From assembly GCA_018262715.1 (NCBI GenBank), contig JADFDS010000006.1, positions 1 through 64,000 on the forward strand: a stretch of 64,000 nucleotides of DNA, in the 5' to 3' direction. Below the pieces are notes generated by a model that was not told the origin of the DNA, did not search any database, and worked only from the letters and a program-made list of their open reading frames with translations. The DNA comes from Bacteroidota bacterium. GTDB lineage: Bacteria; Bacteroidota; Bacteroidia; Bacteroidales; VadinHA17. Both the position numbers and the translations under genes were made by a program. Every line of letters begins with the position of its first letter. Position 1 is the stretch's first letter. Positions 18,121-27,349 of this stretch are shown one piece after another.

Positions 18121-19986
18121 ATGAGGAAATTTTTTTTATCAATCAGTCTTTTAAGCATTTTCATCATGTCATATGCACAGTCATTTAACACTTTTCCGGT
18201 TACCACCCAGAAGCCGCCGCTGCATGGCCGGCACTGGATGGCCATCACCGGCAAACCTCTTGCCGCGACGGCGGGGGCTATGATATTTGATCGCGGAGGT
18301 AACGCAGTGGATGCCGCATGCGCGATGCTGGCAGCCTCATGCACAATGTGGGACGTACTTAGCTGGGGAGGCGAGACCCAGGCGCTTATCTATAATCCGA
18401 AGACCGGGAAGGTGCTGGCAATCAATGCCCTTGGAGTGGCCCCGACAGGTGCGACAGCGGAATTCTACAAATCGAAGGGTTACAAATACCCGCCTGAATA
18501 TGGTCCGCTTGCCGCAGTAACTCCGGGTACACCCGGTGGACTGATGGTGATGCTGGCGGAGTACGGCACCATGAGCCTGAGAGAGGTTTTGGCCCCGGCC
18601 ATGGAGATGGCAGCAGGCTACCCGATGGAGGCCCAGACAGCCAATTCCATCGAGCGTGCAAAGAACAGGATAAAGGATTGGCCCTATTCTGCGAGGGTGT
18701 TTCTCCCGCATGGCGGGGAAGAACGGGAGGCACCCTCAGCCGGGGAAGTCTTCGTCCAGAAGGACCTTCTTGCTACCCTGACAAAGCTGGTCGAGGCCGA
18801 ACAGCAGGCACTGAAGAAGAAGAAATCGAGGCGTGATGCCATCTATGCTGCCTATGACCGTTTCTATAACGGAGACATTGCAGCCGAGTTTGCACGTGGA
18901 TGCCAGGAACAGGGCGGACTGATAACAAAGGAAGACCTGGCCGGCTGGCAGGTTAAGATTGAGGAACCGCTTATGACAGAGTACAAGGGCATTGAAGTGT
19001 ACAAGCTGCAGCAGTGGACCCAGGGTCCGGTGATGCTCCAGACCCTGAACATACTTGAAAACTTCAACCTGAAGGAGTTGGGCTACAACTCCACAAGGTA
19101 CATCCATACACTTTACCAGGCAATGAACCTGGCTTTTGCCGACAGGGACTTTTATTACGGTGACCCGTCCTTCCCGCCCGAAGAGCCGATGCAGGGACTT
19201 CTCTCCAAAGATTATGCAAGGGAGCGGAGCAAGCTTATCAATCCTGACCGCAATGATCCGGCTGTCAGGCCGGGAGATCCCTATCTCTTCGAGGGGAAGG
19301 TGAATCCTTTCTCCACATTGCTGGATTCATGGCAGGCAGATGCCCGTAATATTTATCCATCTTATGATCCGGAGCAGTACAGCAGTTTCATGAGTAAATT
19401 TCAGTCGGGTACAACCTCCATCGAGGCCGCTGACGAGGAGGGATGGGTTGTCTCCGTAACTCCGAGCGGCGGGTGGGTGCCGGCATGCATTGCAGGAAAT
19501 ACCGGCATCGGGATGAGCCAGAGGATGCAGAGTTTCGTCCTTGACGCGAAGGAGAACCCGTTCAACGTGGTTGAACCCGGCAAGAGACCGCGTGTGACCC
19601 TGACTCCCACGCTGGCGATGAAGGACGGGAAGCCGCTGCTATCGTTTGCCAAGCAGGGCGGCGATGAGCAGGACCAGTTGCTGCTTCAGTTCTTTCTGAA
19701 TGTGGTGGAGTTTGGCATGACCGTTCAGGAAGCATGCGAGGCGCCGTCATTCAAGACGCTGCAGATGTATTCCAGCTTCGGCGAGCATGAGAAGGTTCCC
19801 GGCGGATTGGTGCTGAACAGCGCCATGCCTTCGTGGGTAAGAAAAGAACTGGCAGCCATGGGGTACAGGCTATCGTTCCAGGAGAGAACCTCCGGTCCCG
19901 TCAATGCCATCGGATTCGACAGGGCGCACGGAACCTTCTGGGGCGGATCCAGCAATCACGGCGAGGACTACGGGATAGGGTGGTAG
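18121..19986 (+). CDS. Gamma-glutamyltransferase family protein (Ntn hydrolase), secreted
   Basis: 621 residues from the ATG at 18121, which gives a standard signal peptide; an ATG four codons upstream (18109) is also possible. Gamma-glutamyltranspeptidases cleave themselves before a Thr; here the match is SGTTSIEAADEEG, with the nucleophile Thr near residue 431. N-terminal family features are DRGGNAVDAACAMLAA and PGTPGGLMVML. It would hydrolyse or transfer gamma-glutamyl groups, or act as a cephalosporin-acylase-like amidase, in the periplasm. Ser-Ile after the Thr pair differs from the TTH..V form of classical glutathione-acting enzymes, so the substrate is uncertain. An octamer array begins 4 bp after the stop codon. 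Confidence 0.85.
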   Translation: MRKFFLSISLLSIFIMSYAQSFNTFPVTTQKPPLHGRHWMAITGKPLAATAGAMIFDRGGNAVDAACAMLAASCTMWDVLSWGGETQALIYNPKTGKVLAINALGVAPTGATAEFYKSKGYKYPPEYGPLAAVTPGTPGGLMVMLAEYGTMSLREVLAPAMEMAAGYPMEAQTANSIERAKNRIKDWPYSARVFLPHGGEEREAPSAGEVFVQKDLLATLTKLVEAEQQALKKKKSRRDAIYAAYDRFYNGDIAAEFARGCQEQGGLITKEDLAGWQVKIEEPLMTEYKGIEVYKLQQWTQGPVMLQTLNILENFNLKELGYNSTRYIHTLYQAMNLAFADRDFYYGDPSFPPEEPMQGLLSKDYARERSKLINPDRNDPAVRPGDPYLFEGKVNPFSTLLDSWQADARNIYPSYDPEQYSSFMSKFQSGTTSIEAADEEGWVVSVTPSGGWVPACIAGNTGIGMSQRMQSFVLDAKENPFNVVEPGKRPRVTLTPTLAMKDGKPLLSFAKQGGDEQDQLLLQFFLNVVEFGMTVQEACEAPSFKTLQMYSSFGEHEKVPGGLVLNSAMPSWVRKELAAMGYRLSFQERTSGPVNAIGFDRAHGTFWGGSSNHGEDYGIGW

Positions 19987-19990
19987 ATAT

Positions 19991-20070
19991 AGGTCTGAAG
20001 GTCTGAAGGTCTGAAGGTCTGAAGGTCTGAAGGTCTGAAGGTCACAAGGTCTGAAGGTCTGAGGGTCTGA
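19991..20070 (+). repeat. Ten tandem octamers (AGGTCTGA), locus B1
   Basis: Ten consecutive 8-bp units: six exact AGGTCTGA, one AGGTCACA, two exact, then GGGTCTGA. The array starts 4 bp downstream of the gamma-glutamyltransferase stop codon. Imperfect copies of the same octamer flank the YeeE gene at 7174-7264. Confidence 0.92.
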
Positions 20071-20095
20071 GGGATTTCGAGTTCTGACTTCCAAT

Positions 20096-20153
20096 TCGCA
20101 ATTCGCAAATCACAAATCGCAAATCCACTATTGCCGACTGCTGAGTGCTGACT
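20096..20153 (+). repeat. Heptamer arrays of two sequence types, locus B2
   Basis: Four TCNCAAN heptamers (TCGCAAT, TCGCAAA, TCACAAA, TCGCAAA at 20096-20123) are followed by a second 7-bp period of the form ATTGCCG, ACTGCTG, AGTGCTG (20129-20149). Three repeat types thus lie side by side between two unrelated genes. Confidence 0.8.
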
Positions 20154-20182
20154 TTACGAATAGCATTTTCCAACATCATTCT

Positions 20183-20190
20183 TATCTTTG
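20183..20190 (+). promoter_or_regulatory. Candidate -7 promoter element for the M23 peptidase gene
   Basis: TATCTTTG is an exact match to TAnnTTTG, 22 bp upstream of the ATG at 20212, just after the repeat block. It supports the downstream ATG as the true start. Confidence 0.6.
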
Positions 20191-20211
20191 TGCCTTCGGT
20201 CAGATCATCAG

Positions 20212-21090
20212 ATGGCAAAGAACGAAAAAAGGAAGGGCAAGTGGACCGACAGGTTCCGCTTTGCAATATTCAATGACACAACCTTCGAGGAGCTGTGGCG
20301 GATACGCCTGTCAAAGGCCAACGCACTGCTCGCGGGAGCGCTGCTGCTGGTTATAACCCTCGCCCTGAACACTTCATTGATTGCATTCACCAATCTCAGG
20401 GAATTTATCCCGGGTTACCCTGATGTAGAGATGCGGCGTAACATCCTCATGAATGCCATCATGCTCGACTCCCTGGAACATGAACTCGAGATCAGGGACA
20501 AATATTTCCGTGACCTGAATGACGTCATCTCCGGCAGGCAGCCTGCCAGTTCGGTGACTCTGCGTGACAGCACCCGTGACTACAGCAATATAGAGTTCAG
20601 GAAATCCTCTGAAGATTCCCTGTTCAGGGCACGCGTCGAGAAGGAGGACAAATACAGCCTGTCTGCTTCGGCCATATCGCCGGGTATCCCTTCAACTGGC
20701 CAGGTCACCAGCCTTGCCAACATTCATTTCTTCCCCCCGGCCAAGGGGATCATCTCAAGTAATTTTGACACACGTACACGGCATTATGCCACTGACATAG
20801 TAACCCAGCCAAAGGCGGTTGTCTCATCAACTCTTGACGGAACCGTGATAATGACGGGTTGGACCATGGAGACCGGTTTTGTGATCATGGTTCAGCATGC
20901 CAACAACCTGGTGTCGGTTTACAAGCATAACGCCAGGCTGCTGAAGGAGATGGGTGACAGGGTCAGGGCAGGGGAGCCGATATCGATAGTTGGTGATTCC
21001 GGTGAGCTTTACACTTCGGGGCCCCATCTTCATTTTGAGCTCTGGCATAACGGAGAGGCGCTTGACCCGGCTCAGTATGTGTATTTCTGA
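20212..21090 (+). CDS. M23 family metallopeptidase, membrane-anchored
   Basis: 292 residues from ATG 20212; the upstream TTG at 20188 overlaps the promoter. A short basic cytoplasmic segment precedes one membrane helix (about 36-56), then a coiled or linker region (70-160) and a LytM domain (about 180-290) with HYATDIV and GPHLHFELW, giving the His..Asp and HxH zinc ligands. Such proteins cut peptidoglycan cross-links or, when inactive, activate amidases; the zinc motifs look intact here. It is 14 bp upstream of dxr and is the first gene of a dxr-rseP transcription unit. Confidence 0.85.
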   Translation: MAKNEKRKGKWTDRFRFAIFNDTTFEELWRIRLSKANALLAGALLLVITLALNTSLIAFTNLREFIPGYPDVEMRRNILMNAIMLDSLEHELEIRDKYFRDLNDVISGRQPASSVTLRDSTRDYSNIEFRKSSEDSLFRARVEKEDKYSLSASAISPGIPSTGQVTSLANIHFFPPAKGIISSNFDTRTRHYATDIVTQPKAVVSSTLDGTVIMTGWTMETGFVIMVQHANNLVSVYKHNARLLKEMGDRVRAGEPISIVGDSGELYTSGPHLHFELWHNGEALDPAQYVYF

Positions 21091-21104
21091 CAGGAGGCTG
21101 ACGG

Positions 21105-22271
21105 ATGCATAAACGACTGGCAATCATAGGCTCTACCGGATCTATAGGCACCCAGACCCTGGGAATAGTTGCTCGTTACCCTGATTTGTTCACTGTTAAA
21201 GTCCTCACTGCAGGAAGCAATGCCGAGCTTCTGATGGCACAGGCCAGGCTCTGCCGGCCTGAGAAGGTTGTGATAGGCAACGAGGCATTTTATGAAGTTG
21301 TGAAGACCGGTCTGTCAGGCCTGGGTATAGAGGTGATGGCCGGCCAGAAGGCTGTTGAAGAGGTTGCATCGTCTGACGGCATCGATACCGTGGTTGCAGC
21401 CATGGTGGGTTTTGCCGGGCTGCGTCCCACCGCCGCCGCCGTGGCTGCAGGCAGGGAGGTGGCGCTGGCAAACAAGGAGACTCTGGTTGTTGCCGGAGAG
21501 ATGATCACACGTACAGCAGCCATTACCGGAACCAGGCTTCTCCCGGTAGATTCAGAGCACTCAGCCATCATGCAGTGCCTTAACGGTGAGCCGGAGTCAT
21601 CAGTTGAACGTATTATTTTAACCGCATCAGGCGGTCCGTTCCGCGACACACCTGCAGGGCGGCTGGCAAAAGTCACCCCGCTGGAGGCGCTGCGTCACCC
21701 CAACTGGACCATGGGCAGCAAGATCACCATTGATTCGGCCACCCTGATGAACAAGGGGCTTGAGGTAATAGAAGCACACTGGCTCTTCGGCACTCCCCCG
21801 GACCGTATTGATGTGCTGATTCACCCGCAGTCAATCATACACTCCATGGTGCAGTTCACTGACGGATCTCTCAAGGCACAGCTTGGAGTGCCTGACATGC
21901 GGCTGCCGATCATCTACGCACTTACCTGGCCGGAAAGAGTGGTTACTGAGCTCCCCCGTCCTGACCTGGCTGAGACAGGATCACTTACCTTCGGGGAGCC
22001 TGATACTGCCAGGTTCAGATGCCTTGCCCTCGCACGGGCGGCCCTGAAAGAAGGCGGGAACATGCCATGCGCCCTCAATGCCGCCAACGAAGTGGCAGTG
22101 GCGGCATTCCTCCGTGAACAGATTGGATTCAATGATATAGCCGGCACCGTGGAATTTGTGCTTGCGAAAACATCATTCAACAGCGAGGCTTCTCTCGGCA
22201 CCTATGCTGAGACCGACAACCTGAGCCGGCGCCTCGCAGATGATTACATAAACAAAGTACTAAAAAAATGA
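21105..22271 (+). CDS. dxr: 1-deoxy-D-xylulose 5-phosphate reductoisomerase
   Basis: 388 residues, usual length. It converts DXP to 2-C-methyl-D-erythritol 4-phosphate with NADPH, the second step of the MEP isoprenoid pathway, in the cytoplasm. Seen: the nucleotide-binding GSTGSIG (residues 9-15), LANKETLVVAG, the metal-site VDSEHSA (148-154), GGPFRDTP, and NKGLEVIEAHWLF with the substrate-binding loop. The stop codon overlaps the rseP start by 4 bp (ATGA), indicating translational coupling. Confidence 0.97.
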   Translation: MHKRLAIIGSTGSIGTQTLGIVARYPDLFTVKVLTAGSNAELLMAQARLCRPEKVVIGNEAFYEVVKTGLSGLGIEVMAGQKAVEEVASSDGIDTVVAAMVGFAGLRPTAAAVAAGREVALANKETLVVAGEMITRTAAITGTRLLPVDSEHSAIMQCLNGEPESSVERIILTASGGPFRDTPAGRLAKVTPLEALRHPNWTMGSKITIDSATLMNKGLEVIEAHWLFGTPPDRIDVLIHPQSIIHSMVQFTDGSLKAQLGVPDMRLPIIYALTWPERVVTELPRPDLAETGSLTFGEPDTARFRCLALARAALKEGGNMPCALNAANEVAVAAFLREQIGFNDIAGTVEFVLAKTSFNSEASLGTYAETDNLSRRLADDYINKVLKK

Positions 22272-23593
22272 CAGTTCTGATCAAAATACTGCAGCTTCTG
22301 CTCTCGCTCTCAATCCTGGTAATTGTCCATGAGTTTGGCCACTTCCTCTTCGCCCGCATTTTTAAAACGAGGGTGGAGAAGTTCTACCTGTTCTTTGACT
22401 GGCCATGGGCGATCTTCAAGAAAAAGTTCGGCGAAACCGAATACGGCATCGGTATGATACCTCTTGGCGGGTATGTCAAGATCTCCGGGATGATAGATGA
22501 GAGCATGGACCGCGAGCAGATGAAACTGCCTCCCCAGCCATATGAGTTCAGATCTAAGAAAGCATGGCAGAGACTAATGATCATGCTTGGCGGGGTATTC
22601 TTCAATTTCATCTTTGCACTGCTGATCTATGTGGGTGTACTTAGCCTGTGGGGTGAGACCTATCTCTCCGCAAAGAACGTCAGATACGGTATACTTACCG
22701 ATTCTACCGGCTATGCAATGGGACTGCGCAACGGTGATAAGATTATTTCCGTTGACGGGAAAGAGGTTGACAACTTTTATGCAATCATACCTGACATTCT
22801 TTTGAATGAGCGCCAGGTACTTACTGTGGACCGCAGCGGCGAAATGGTTGATATCCCGATCCGCCGTGAGTTCATCCCGATTCTTCTCAAGAATCCGGAT
22901 ATTATTGATGCGAGAATCCCCTTCGGCCCGTTTGTAGTCTCCGGGGTTGCCGGCGAGTCGCCTGCCGCTGCAGCCGGTCTGGCACCGGGTGATGAGATAG
23001 TTGCCATTGACGGGAATCCCTTTATCTGGTATGATGAGTTCCAGACCTACCTGGCGCAGCATAAGGCCAGACCTGTCACAGTATCAGTAAAAAGGGGAGG
23101 GGAGCTAAAGGATATTTCAGTTACACCAACCGGGGCGGGGATCCTCGGGGTTTTTCGCGAAACAGCCAACATCCTGGAGCTGAGTACAAAACACTACAAT
23201 TTCTTCGAGGCTGTTCCGGCCGGTATTTCCAAAGGCTGGAAAACGACGGGCGATTACCTCAAGCAGTTCAAGCTGATCTTTGCGAAGGATACCAAAGGAT
23301 ACGAGTCGCTCGGTGGATTCATCACCATCGGAAGCATCTTTCCCGGAAAATGGAACTGGCAGTCGTTCTGGAACCTGACCGCTTTCCTTTCACTGATCCT
23401 GGCCGTAATGAACATACTGCCAATCCCTGCCCTTGACGGAGGCCATGTGATGTTCCTTATCTTCGAGGTGGTCACCGGGAGAAAGCCAAGCGACAAGTTC
23501 ATGGAATATGCCCAGATCACCGGGATGGTCATACTGCTTGCCCTGCTTATATTTGCCAACGGTAATGACATCCTGAAACTGATCAGGAAATGA
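22268..23593 (+). CDS. rseP: RIP metalloprotease RseP (site-2 protease)
   Basis: 441 residues, inner membrane. The zinc site HEFGH is at 21-25 in the first helix and the third ligand is in PALDGGH near residue 390. Two PDZ domains occupy the periplasmic loop (about 125-200 and 205-300), with PAAAAGLAPGDEIVAIDG in the second. It cleaves membrane-embedded substrates such as anti-sigma factors after a first cut. It overlaps dxr by 4 bp, a linkage common in many phyla. Which anti-sigma factor it serves here is not visible; the ECF sigma gene at 47992 has none adjacent. Confidence 0.95.
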   Translation: MTVLIKILQLLLSLSILVIVHEFGHFLFARIFKTRVEKFYLFFDWPWAIFKKKFGETEYGIGMIPLGGYVKISGMIDESMDREQMKLPPQPYEFRSKKAWQRLMIMLGGVFFNFIFALLIYVGVLSLWGETYLSAKNVRYGILTDSTGYAMGLRNGDKIISVDGKEVDNFYAIIPDILLNERQVLTVDRSGEMVDIPIRREFIPILLKNPDIIDARIPFGPFVVSGVAGESPAAAAGLAPGDEIVAIDGNPFIWYDEFQTYLAQHKARPVTVSVKRGGELKDISVTPTGAGILGVFRETANILELSTKHYNFFEAVPAGISKGWKTTGDYLKQFKLIFAKDTKGYESLGGFITIGSIFPGKWNWQSFWNLTAFLSLILAVMNILPIPALDGGHVMFLIFEVVTGRKPSDKFMEYAQITGMVILLALLIFANGNDILKLIRK

Positions 23594-23632
23594 TAATTAC
23601 GGTCAGGTGAACAACGGAAGCGAAAGATTTTG

Positions 23633-23640
23633 TACATTTG
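23633..23640 (+). promoter_or_regulatory. Candidate -7 promoter element for tatA
   Basis: TACATTTG matches TAnnTTTG exactly, 22 bp before the tatA ATG, so tatA can be transcribed independently of rseP. Confidence 0.55.
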
Positions 23641-23661
23641 CATAAATAAATCAACAGAGAA

Positions 23662-23835
23662 ATGGGAAAGATCGGACCTCTTGAAATAATCCTGATACTT
23701 CTGGTTGTAGTCCTGATGTTTGGCGGAAGGAAGATCCCTGAGCTGATGAAGGGAATAGGGCAGGGACTTAAGGAGTTTAAGAAAGCCAAGGACACCGGTG
23801 ATGATGCCGATAAGGGCACTGCAAAGGAAAACTAG
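23662..23835 (+). CDS. tatA: Twin-arginine translocase subunit TatA/TatE
   Basis: 57 residues. One N-terminal membrane helix (about 6-20) starting [14 protein letters not shown], the family hinge [22 protein letters not shown], then a short acidic-basic tail. TatA oligomers form the pore through which folded proteins with twin-Arg signals cross the inner membrane. It is at the small end of the family. tatC is not in the window. A good terminator follows, so the gene is probably monocistronic. Confidence 0.93.
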   Translation: MGKIGPLEIILILLVVVLMFGGRKIPELMKGIGQGLKEFKKAKDTGDDADKGTAKEN

Positions 23836-23855
23836 GGTAATAAAAGCTTATATTT

Positions 23856-23887
23856 AAGCCTGCATGAGAGTGCAGGCTTTTTATTTC
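23856..23887 (+). terminator. Intrinsic terminator after tatA
   Basis: Nine-bp perfect stem AAGCCTGCA/TGCAGGCTT with a 6-nt loop, followed by TTTTATTT. It lies 20 bp after the tatA stop codon. Confidence 0.85.
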
Positions 23888-23900
23888 ATAATAACCAGAC

Positions 23901-24887
23901 ATGAGCAAAGCTTCAGTTTTCCTGTTTCTGATGGTGGCATTCATAGCTTCGTGTGGTGATTCGTCGCTTACAAGGACCCTTCCGAACGTGACCGGCACAA
24001 CCGGGGAGGTTTTAGTGGTTATGGACAAATACATGTGGGACGGCAGCCCGGGCAGAGCCATCAGGGAGCAGGTCAGCCCGCTGCTTATCGGCCTGCCTCA
24101 GCCTGAACCGGCATTTACCATCCTGCCGGTCAATCCTTCGGGCTTCCGCGACATCTATGTCTCGCACCGGAACATTATACAGGTTACTATTGACCCCGGA
24201 ATTCAGAAGCCGGTGGTGACATATACCCGCAACAAATGGGCAGAGACACAGCTTGTTGTAAGCATTGCAGCTGCTGATACCGCTTCGCTTGCCGCAGTGG
24301 TGAGGGAGAAAGGCGATGCAATACGCCGCAGCATCAATGACGCGGAGAGAGAGAGGCTGACAGCCTGGCTGACCAACTCTGCGGGGAAGGAAAAAAGCAT
24401 CCTGAATGCAGGAGAAGCCAGATGGGAGCTGGCTATGCCAGCAGGCTGGAAGCCGGATTTCAATCGTGAGGGTATCATGATGATATCGCTTGAGACCCCT
24501 TCAACAACACAGACGGTGATGGTGTCTGTAGCTGACCGGACAACCGCGAGGATCGGATGCCTCGAGCTTGCCGATCTGACGCAGAAGCGGATGTCAGACG
24601 AGGTGAAGGGCCCTGACGGCGGGTCATTCATGGTGATAGAACAGAAGATACCGGTCAGTTGCCGCTCATTCCGGAGGTATGACACTGATTATATAGAAAT
24701 GAGGGGATTATGGACGCTTGAGGGCGGCTTCATGGGCGGCCCGTTCATATCATATGCCTTTATTGATCCGGCTACGACCAGGGCGGTTGTTGTCACCGGG
24801 TTTGTATACGCGCCGAAGGAGGAGAAGCGGGAGTTGCTTCGCCAGGTTGAGGCGCTGATGTATGCGGTAAAAAAGCGGCAGGAATAA
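23901..24887 (+). CDS. DUF4837 family lipoprotein
   Basis: 328 residues with a lipoprotein signal (FIASCG). Recognised as DUF4837, a Bacteroidota-specific periplasmic family, from LPNVTGTTGEVLVVMDKYMWDG near residue 28, VSHRNIIQVTID and, towards the end, DYIEMRGLWTLEGGFMGGPF. No catalytic site is known for the family. The ATG lies 14 bp after the tatA terminator tail. Function unknown. Confidence 0.8.
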   Translation: MSKASVFLFLMVAFIASCGDSSLTRTLPNVTGTTGEVLVVMDKYMWDGSPGRAIREQVSPLLIGLPQPEPAFTILPVNPSGFRDIYVSHRNIIQVTIDPGIQKPVVTYTRNKWAETQLVVSIAAADTASLAAVVREKGDAIRRSINDAERERLTAWLTNSAGKEKSILNAGEARWELAMPAGWKPDFNREGIMMISLETPSTTQTVMVSVADRTTARIGCLELADLTQKRMSDEVKGPDGGSFMVIEQKIPVSCRSFRRYDTDYIEMRGLWTLEGGFMGGPFISYAFIDPATTRAVVVTGFVYAPKEEKRELLRQVEALMYAVKKRQE

Positions 24888-24936
24888 GTAACAGGCTCCC
24901 TGCGGGACGGAGACAATGCTTAATGGTCTGCCAAAA

Positions 24937-25025
24937 TCACAAATCGCACATTGCACATCTACAATGCATTAAGCTCAACGAGCTATATTGACACATTATT
25001 GCCAACTGCCTATTGCCTGTTGCCT
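24937..25025 (+). repeat. Heptamer arrays of two types, locus C
   Basis: TCACAAA, TCGCACA, TTGCACA, TCTACAA at 24937-24964, then about 33 bp of unique sequence, then ATTGCCA, ACTGCCT, ATTGCCT, GTTGCCT at 24998-25025. The last unit overlaps the mqnC stop codon (25024-25026, minus strand). Confidence 0.75.
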
Positions 25026-26115
25026 AATCTACTGGAACATACCGCTGATCCCGCCGGACCGGGATGAACCCTGCTTCACGTATTATCTGCTGCATTTCCC
25101 CGGGGCTGACGCGGAACGGGTCACCGGCTGCGCTCACCACATTTTCCTCGATCATCACCGATCCCAGGTCATTGGCGCCGCAGTGAAGTGATATCATGGC
25201 TGTCTCCTTGCCCACGGTGAGTATTGATGCCTGAATGTTCGGGATATTGTCGAGCATCAGACGGCTGATTGCAATCAGTTTCAGGTATTCCGGTGCTGTC
25301 ACTGTGCTGTATATGCCATCCTTTTCGGCCAGCCTTGTTCCGCGGTCCATGAACGGCCAGGGGATAAAGGTTATGAATCCGTCGTGCCCGGCCGGCCTGG
25401 CATCCTGAAGTTTACGCAGCATGTCAAGATGTTCGAGTCGCTCCAGTACCGTTTCGGCATGGCCGAACATCATGGTTGCGGAGGTCGGCAGGTTGAGCCT
25501 GTGCGCCTCTCTCATCACTCCCAGCCATTCGGCGACGGTGGCCTTGACGGGTGAAATGAGCTTCCTGACCCTGTCAGAGAGAATCTCGGCGCCGGCACCG
25601 GGAAGGGAATCAAGCCCTGCATTACGGAGCGCCACCAGCACATCATGATAGCCCATCTTCTCAGCCCGGGCGAGCCATGCCACCTCCGGCGGACCGAGGG
25701 CATGAAGCTTCACGCCCGGCCAGCGGCTCTTGAGCCTCCTGAAAAGATCAGTGTAAAAGCCGAGTCCCAGCGCCGGGTTCATGCCTCCCTGCAGCAGAAG
25801 CTGGTCACCTCCCAGAGCCAGCAACTCCCTTATCTTCCGGTCATACTCCTCATCCGTGGTCACATAGGCATCCTCGTGCTTTTCCGTACGGCAGAAGTTG
25901 CAGAACCGGCATTGTGAGAAGCATATGTTGGTGATGTTTACATTCCGGTCGATGATCCAACCCACCCTGTTACCCGGATGGAGCCTTTGCCTGGTAAGGT
26001 CGGCAACGTACATCAGCTCCTCCGGCGGAGCCTCATTCCAGAGGCTCAGGGCCTCATCAACGGTAAGGCGGCCACCCCCGGCCAGCCTGTCGTATATCTG
26101 TTCTCTGATTCCCAT
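25024..26115 (-). CDS. mqnC: Cyclic dehypoxanthinyl futalosine synthase (radical SAM)
   Basis: 363 residues from the ATG at 26115; the open frame upstream is not protein-like. The radical-SAM cluster motif CFSQCRFC (Cys65, 69, 72) follows VNITNI. Family features are LLQGGMNPALGLGFY, HALGPPEVAWLA and FGHAETVLERLEHL. MqnC cyclises dehypoxanthine futalosine, a step of the futalosine pathway to menaquinone, in the cytoplasm. It is divergent from pdxA with a 127 bp shared upstream region. No other mqn gene is nearby. Confidence 0.93.
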   Translation of the reverse strand: MGIREQIYDRLAGGGRLTVDEALSLWNEAPPEELMYVADLTRQRLHPGNRVGWIIDRNVNITNICFSQCRFCNFCRTEKHEDAYVTTDEEYDRKIRELLALGGDQLLLQGGMNPALGLGFYTDLFRRLKSRWPGVKLHALGPPEVAWLARAEKMGYHDVLVALRNAGLDSLPGAGAEILSDRVRKLISPVKATVAEWLGVMREAHRLNLPTSATMMFGHAETVLERLEHLDMLRKLQDARPAGHDGFITFIPWPFMDRGTRLAEKDGIYSTVTAPEYLKLIAISRLMLDNIPNIQASILTVGKETAMISLHCGANDLGSVMIEENVVSAAGDPFRVSPGEMQQIIREAGFIPVRRDQRYVPVD

Positions 26116-26242
26116 CCTGTGACCTCCTCCGCATTTTAGCGGATGTCTGTAAAGGTAATATATTAAAGCAATATCATTCAATATTTTAATTAACTTTACC
26201 ACCCTGAACAGCCTCTTTGCTGTTCCTCAGACCTGATTTACA

Positions 26243-27349
26243 ATGGATAAAAAACCTATAGTTGCAGGGATCACCCAGGGAGACATGAATGGCATCGGCT
26301 ACGAGATCATAATGAAGGCCCTGTCTGATCCTGAGATTGCCGAACTTTGCGTGCCGGTAGTGTACGGTTCGCCAAAAGTGGCAGCATATCACCGTAAGGT
26401 GCTCAATATCACCAATTTCAACTTCAATAACATCCGTTCCGTCGCTGAAGCGCATCCGAAGAAGGTGAACCTTTTAAACTGCCTTGGCGATGATGTGCAT
26501 GTGGAACTTGGAAAATCGACTCCCGAAGGCGGCCAGTCATCACTTGCTGCCCTGGAGGCAGCGGTCAGCGACCTTACTGCCGGCCGGATCGATGTGCTGG
26601 TGACAGCGCCCATTGACAAGAGCAACATCCAGTCAGACAGTTTCAGGTTCACAGGCCATACTGATTACCTCAAATCAAAGACCGGCTCCCACGATGTGCT
26701 GATGCTCATGATCTCCGAGAGCATGAAGATAGGTTTTGTCACCGAGCACATGCCCCTGAAGGATGTCCCGGGCGCAATCACCATCGGAAATATCCTGACC
26801 AAGCTCAGACTGCTGAACAGGTCGTTGCTGCAGGACTTTGCAATCCGGGGCCCGAGGATAGGTGTGCTGAGCCTTAACCCGCATGCCGGTGACAACGGTT
26901 TGCTTGGCCATGAGGAAAAGGATATAATAGGGCCTGCCATCACCAGGGCAAATGAAGAAGGGATACTTGCCTTCGGCCCGTATTCCTCTGATGGTTTCTT
27001 CGGATCGGGCGCTTTCAAGCGGTTTGATGCGGTACTGGCGATGTACCATGACCAGGGAATGGGAGCCTTTAAGGCGCTTGCCTTTGATACAGGAGTAAAT
27101 TTCACGGCCGGATTGCAGGTTATACGCACCTCACCGGTACACGGGACGGCGTTCGACATAACAGGGAAGAATGAGGCATCAGGCTACTCGATGCGCCAGG
27201 CCATCTATTCTGCAGTGGACATATTCCGGAACAGGGAGATGTACGAGGAGATAAAACGCAATCCGCTGCAGCCGCAAAAGATTGAGATTCATCCCGAACA
27301 CGTCGACGAGCTTCCTCCCGAGACCGAAAACTACGACCAGGCATTATGA
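26243..27349 (+). CDS. pdxA: 4-hydroxythreonine-4-phosphate dehydrogenase
   Basis: 368 residues. It oxidises 4-phosphohydroxy-L-threonine with NAD+ in pyridoxal phosphate synthesis. Seen: GITQGDMNGIGYE at the N-terminus, TAPIDKSN, FTGHTDYL, SLNPHAGDNGLLG and YHDQGMGAFK, which together form the metal and substrate site. Length is slightly above the usual 330 because of an N-terminal insertion. It overlaps ruvA by 4 bp, suggesting one operon with the DNA repair gene. Confidence 0.95.
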   Translation: MDKKPIVAGITQGDMNGIGYEIIMKALSDPEIAELCVPVVYGSPKVAAYHRKVLNITNFNFNNIRSVAEAHPKKVNLLNCLGDDVHVELGKSTPEGGQSSLAALEAAVSDLTAGRIDVLVTAPIDKSNIQSDSFRFTGHTDYLKSKTGSHDVLMLMISESMKIGFVTEHMPLKDVPGAITIGNILTKLRLLNRSLLQDFAIRGPRIGVLSLNPHAGDNGLLGHEEKDIIGPAITRANEEGILAFGPYSSDGFFGSGAFKRFDAVLAMYHDQGMGAFKALAFDTGVNFTAGLQVIRTSPVHGTAFDITGKNEASGYSMRQAIYSAVDIFRNREMYEEIKRNPLQPQKIEIHPEHVDELPPETENYDQAL

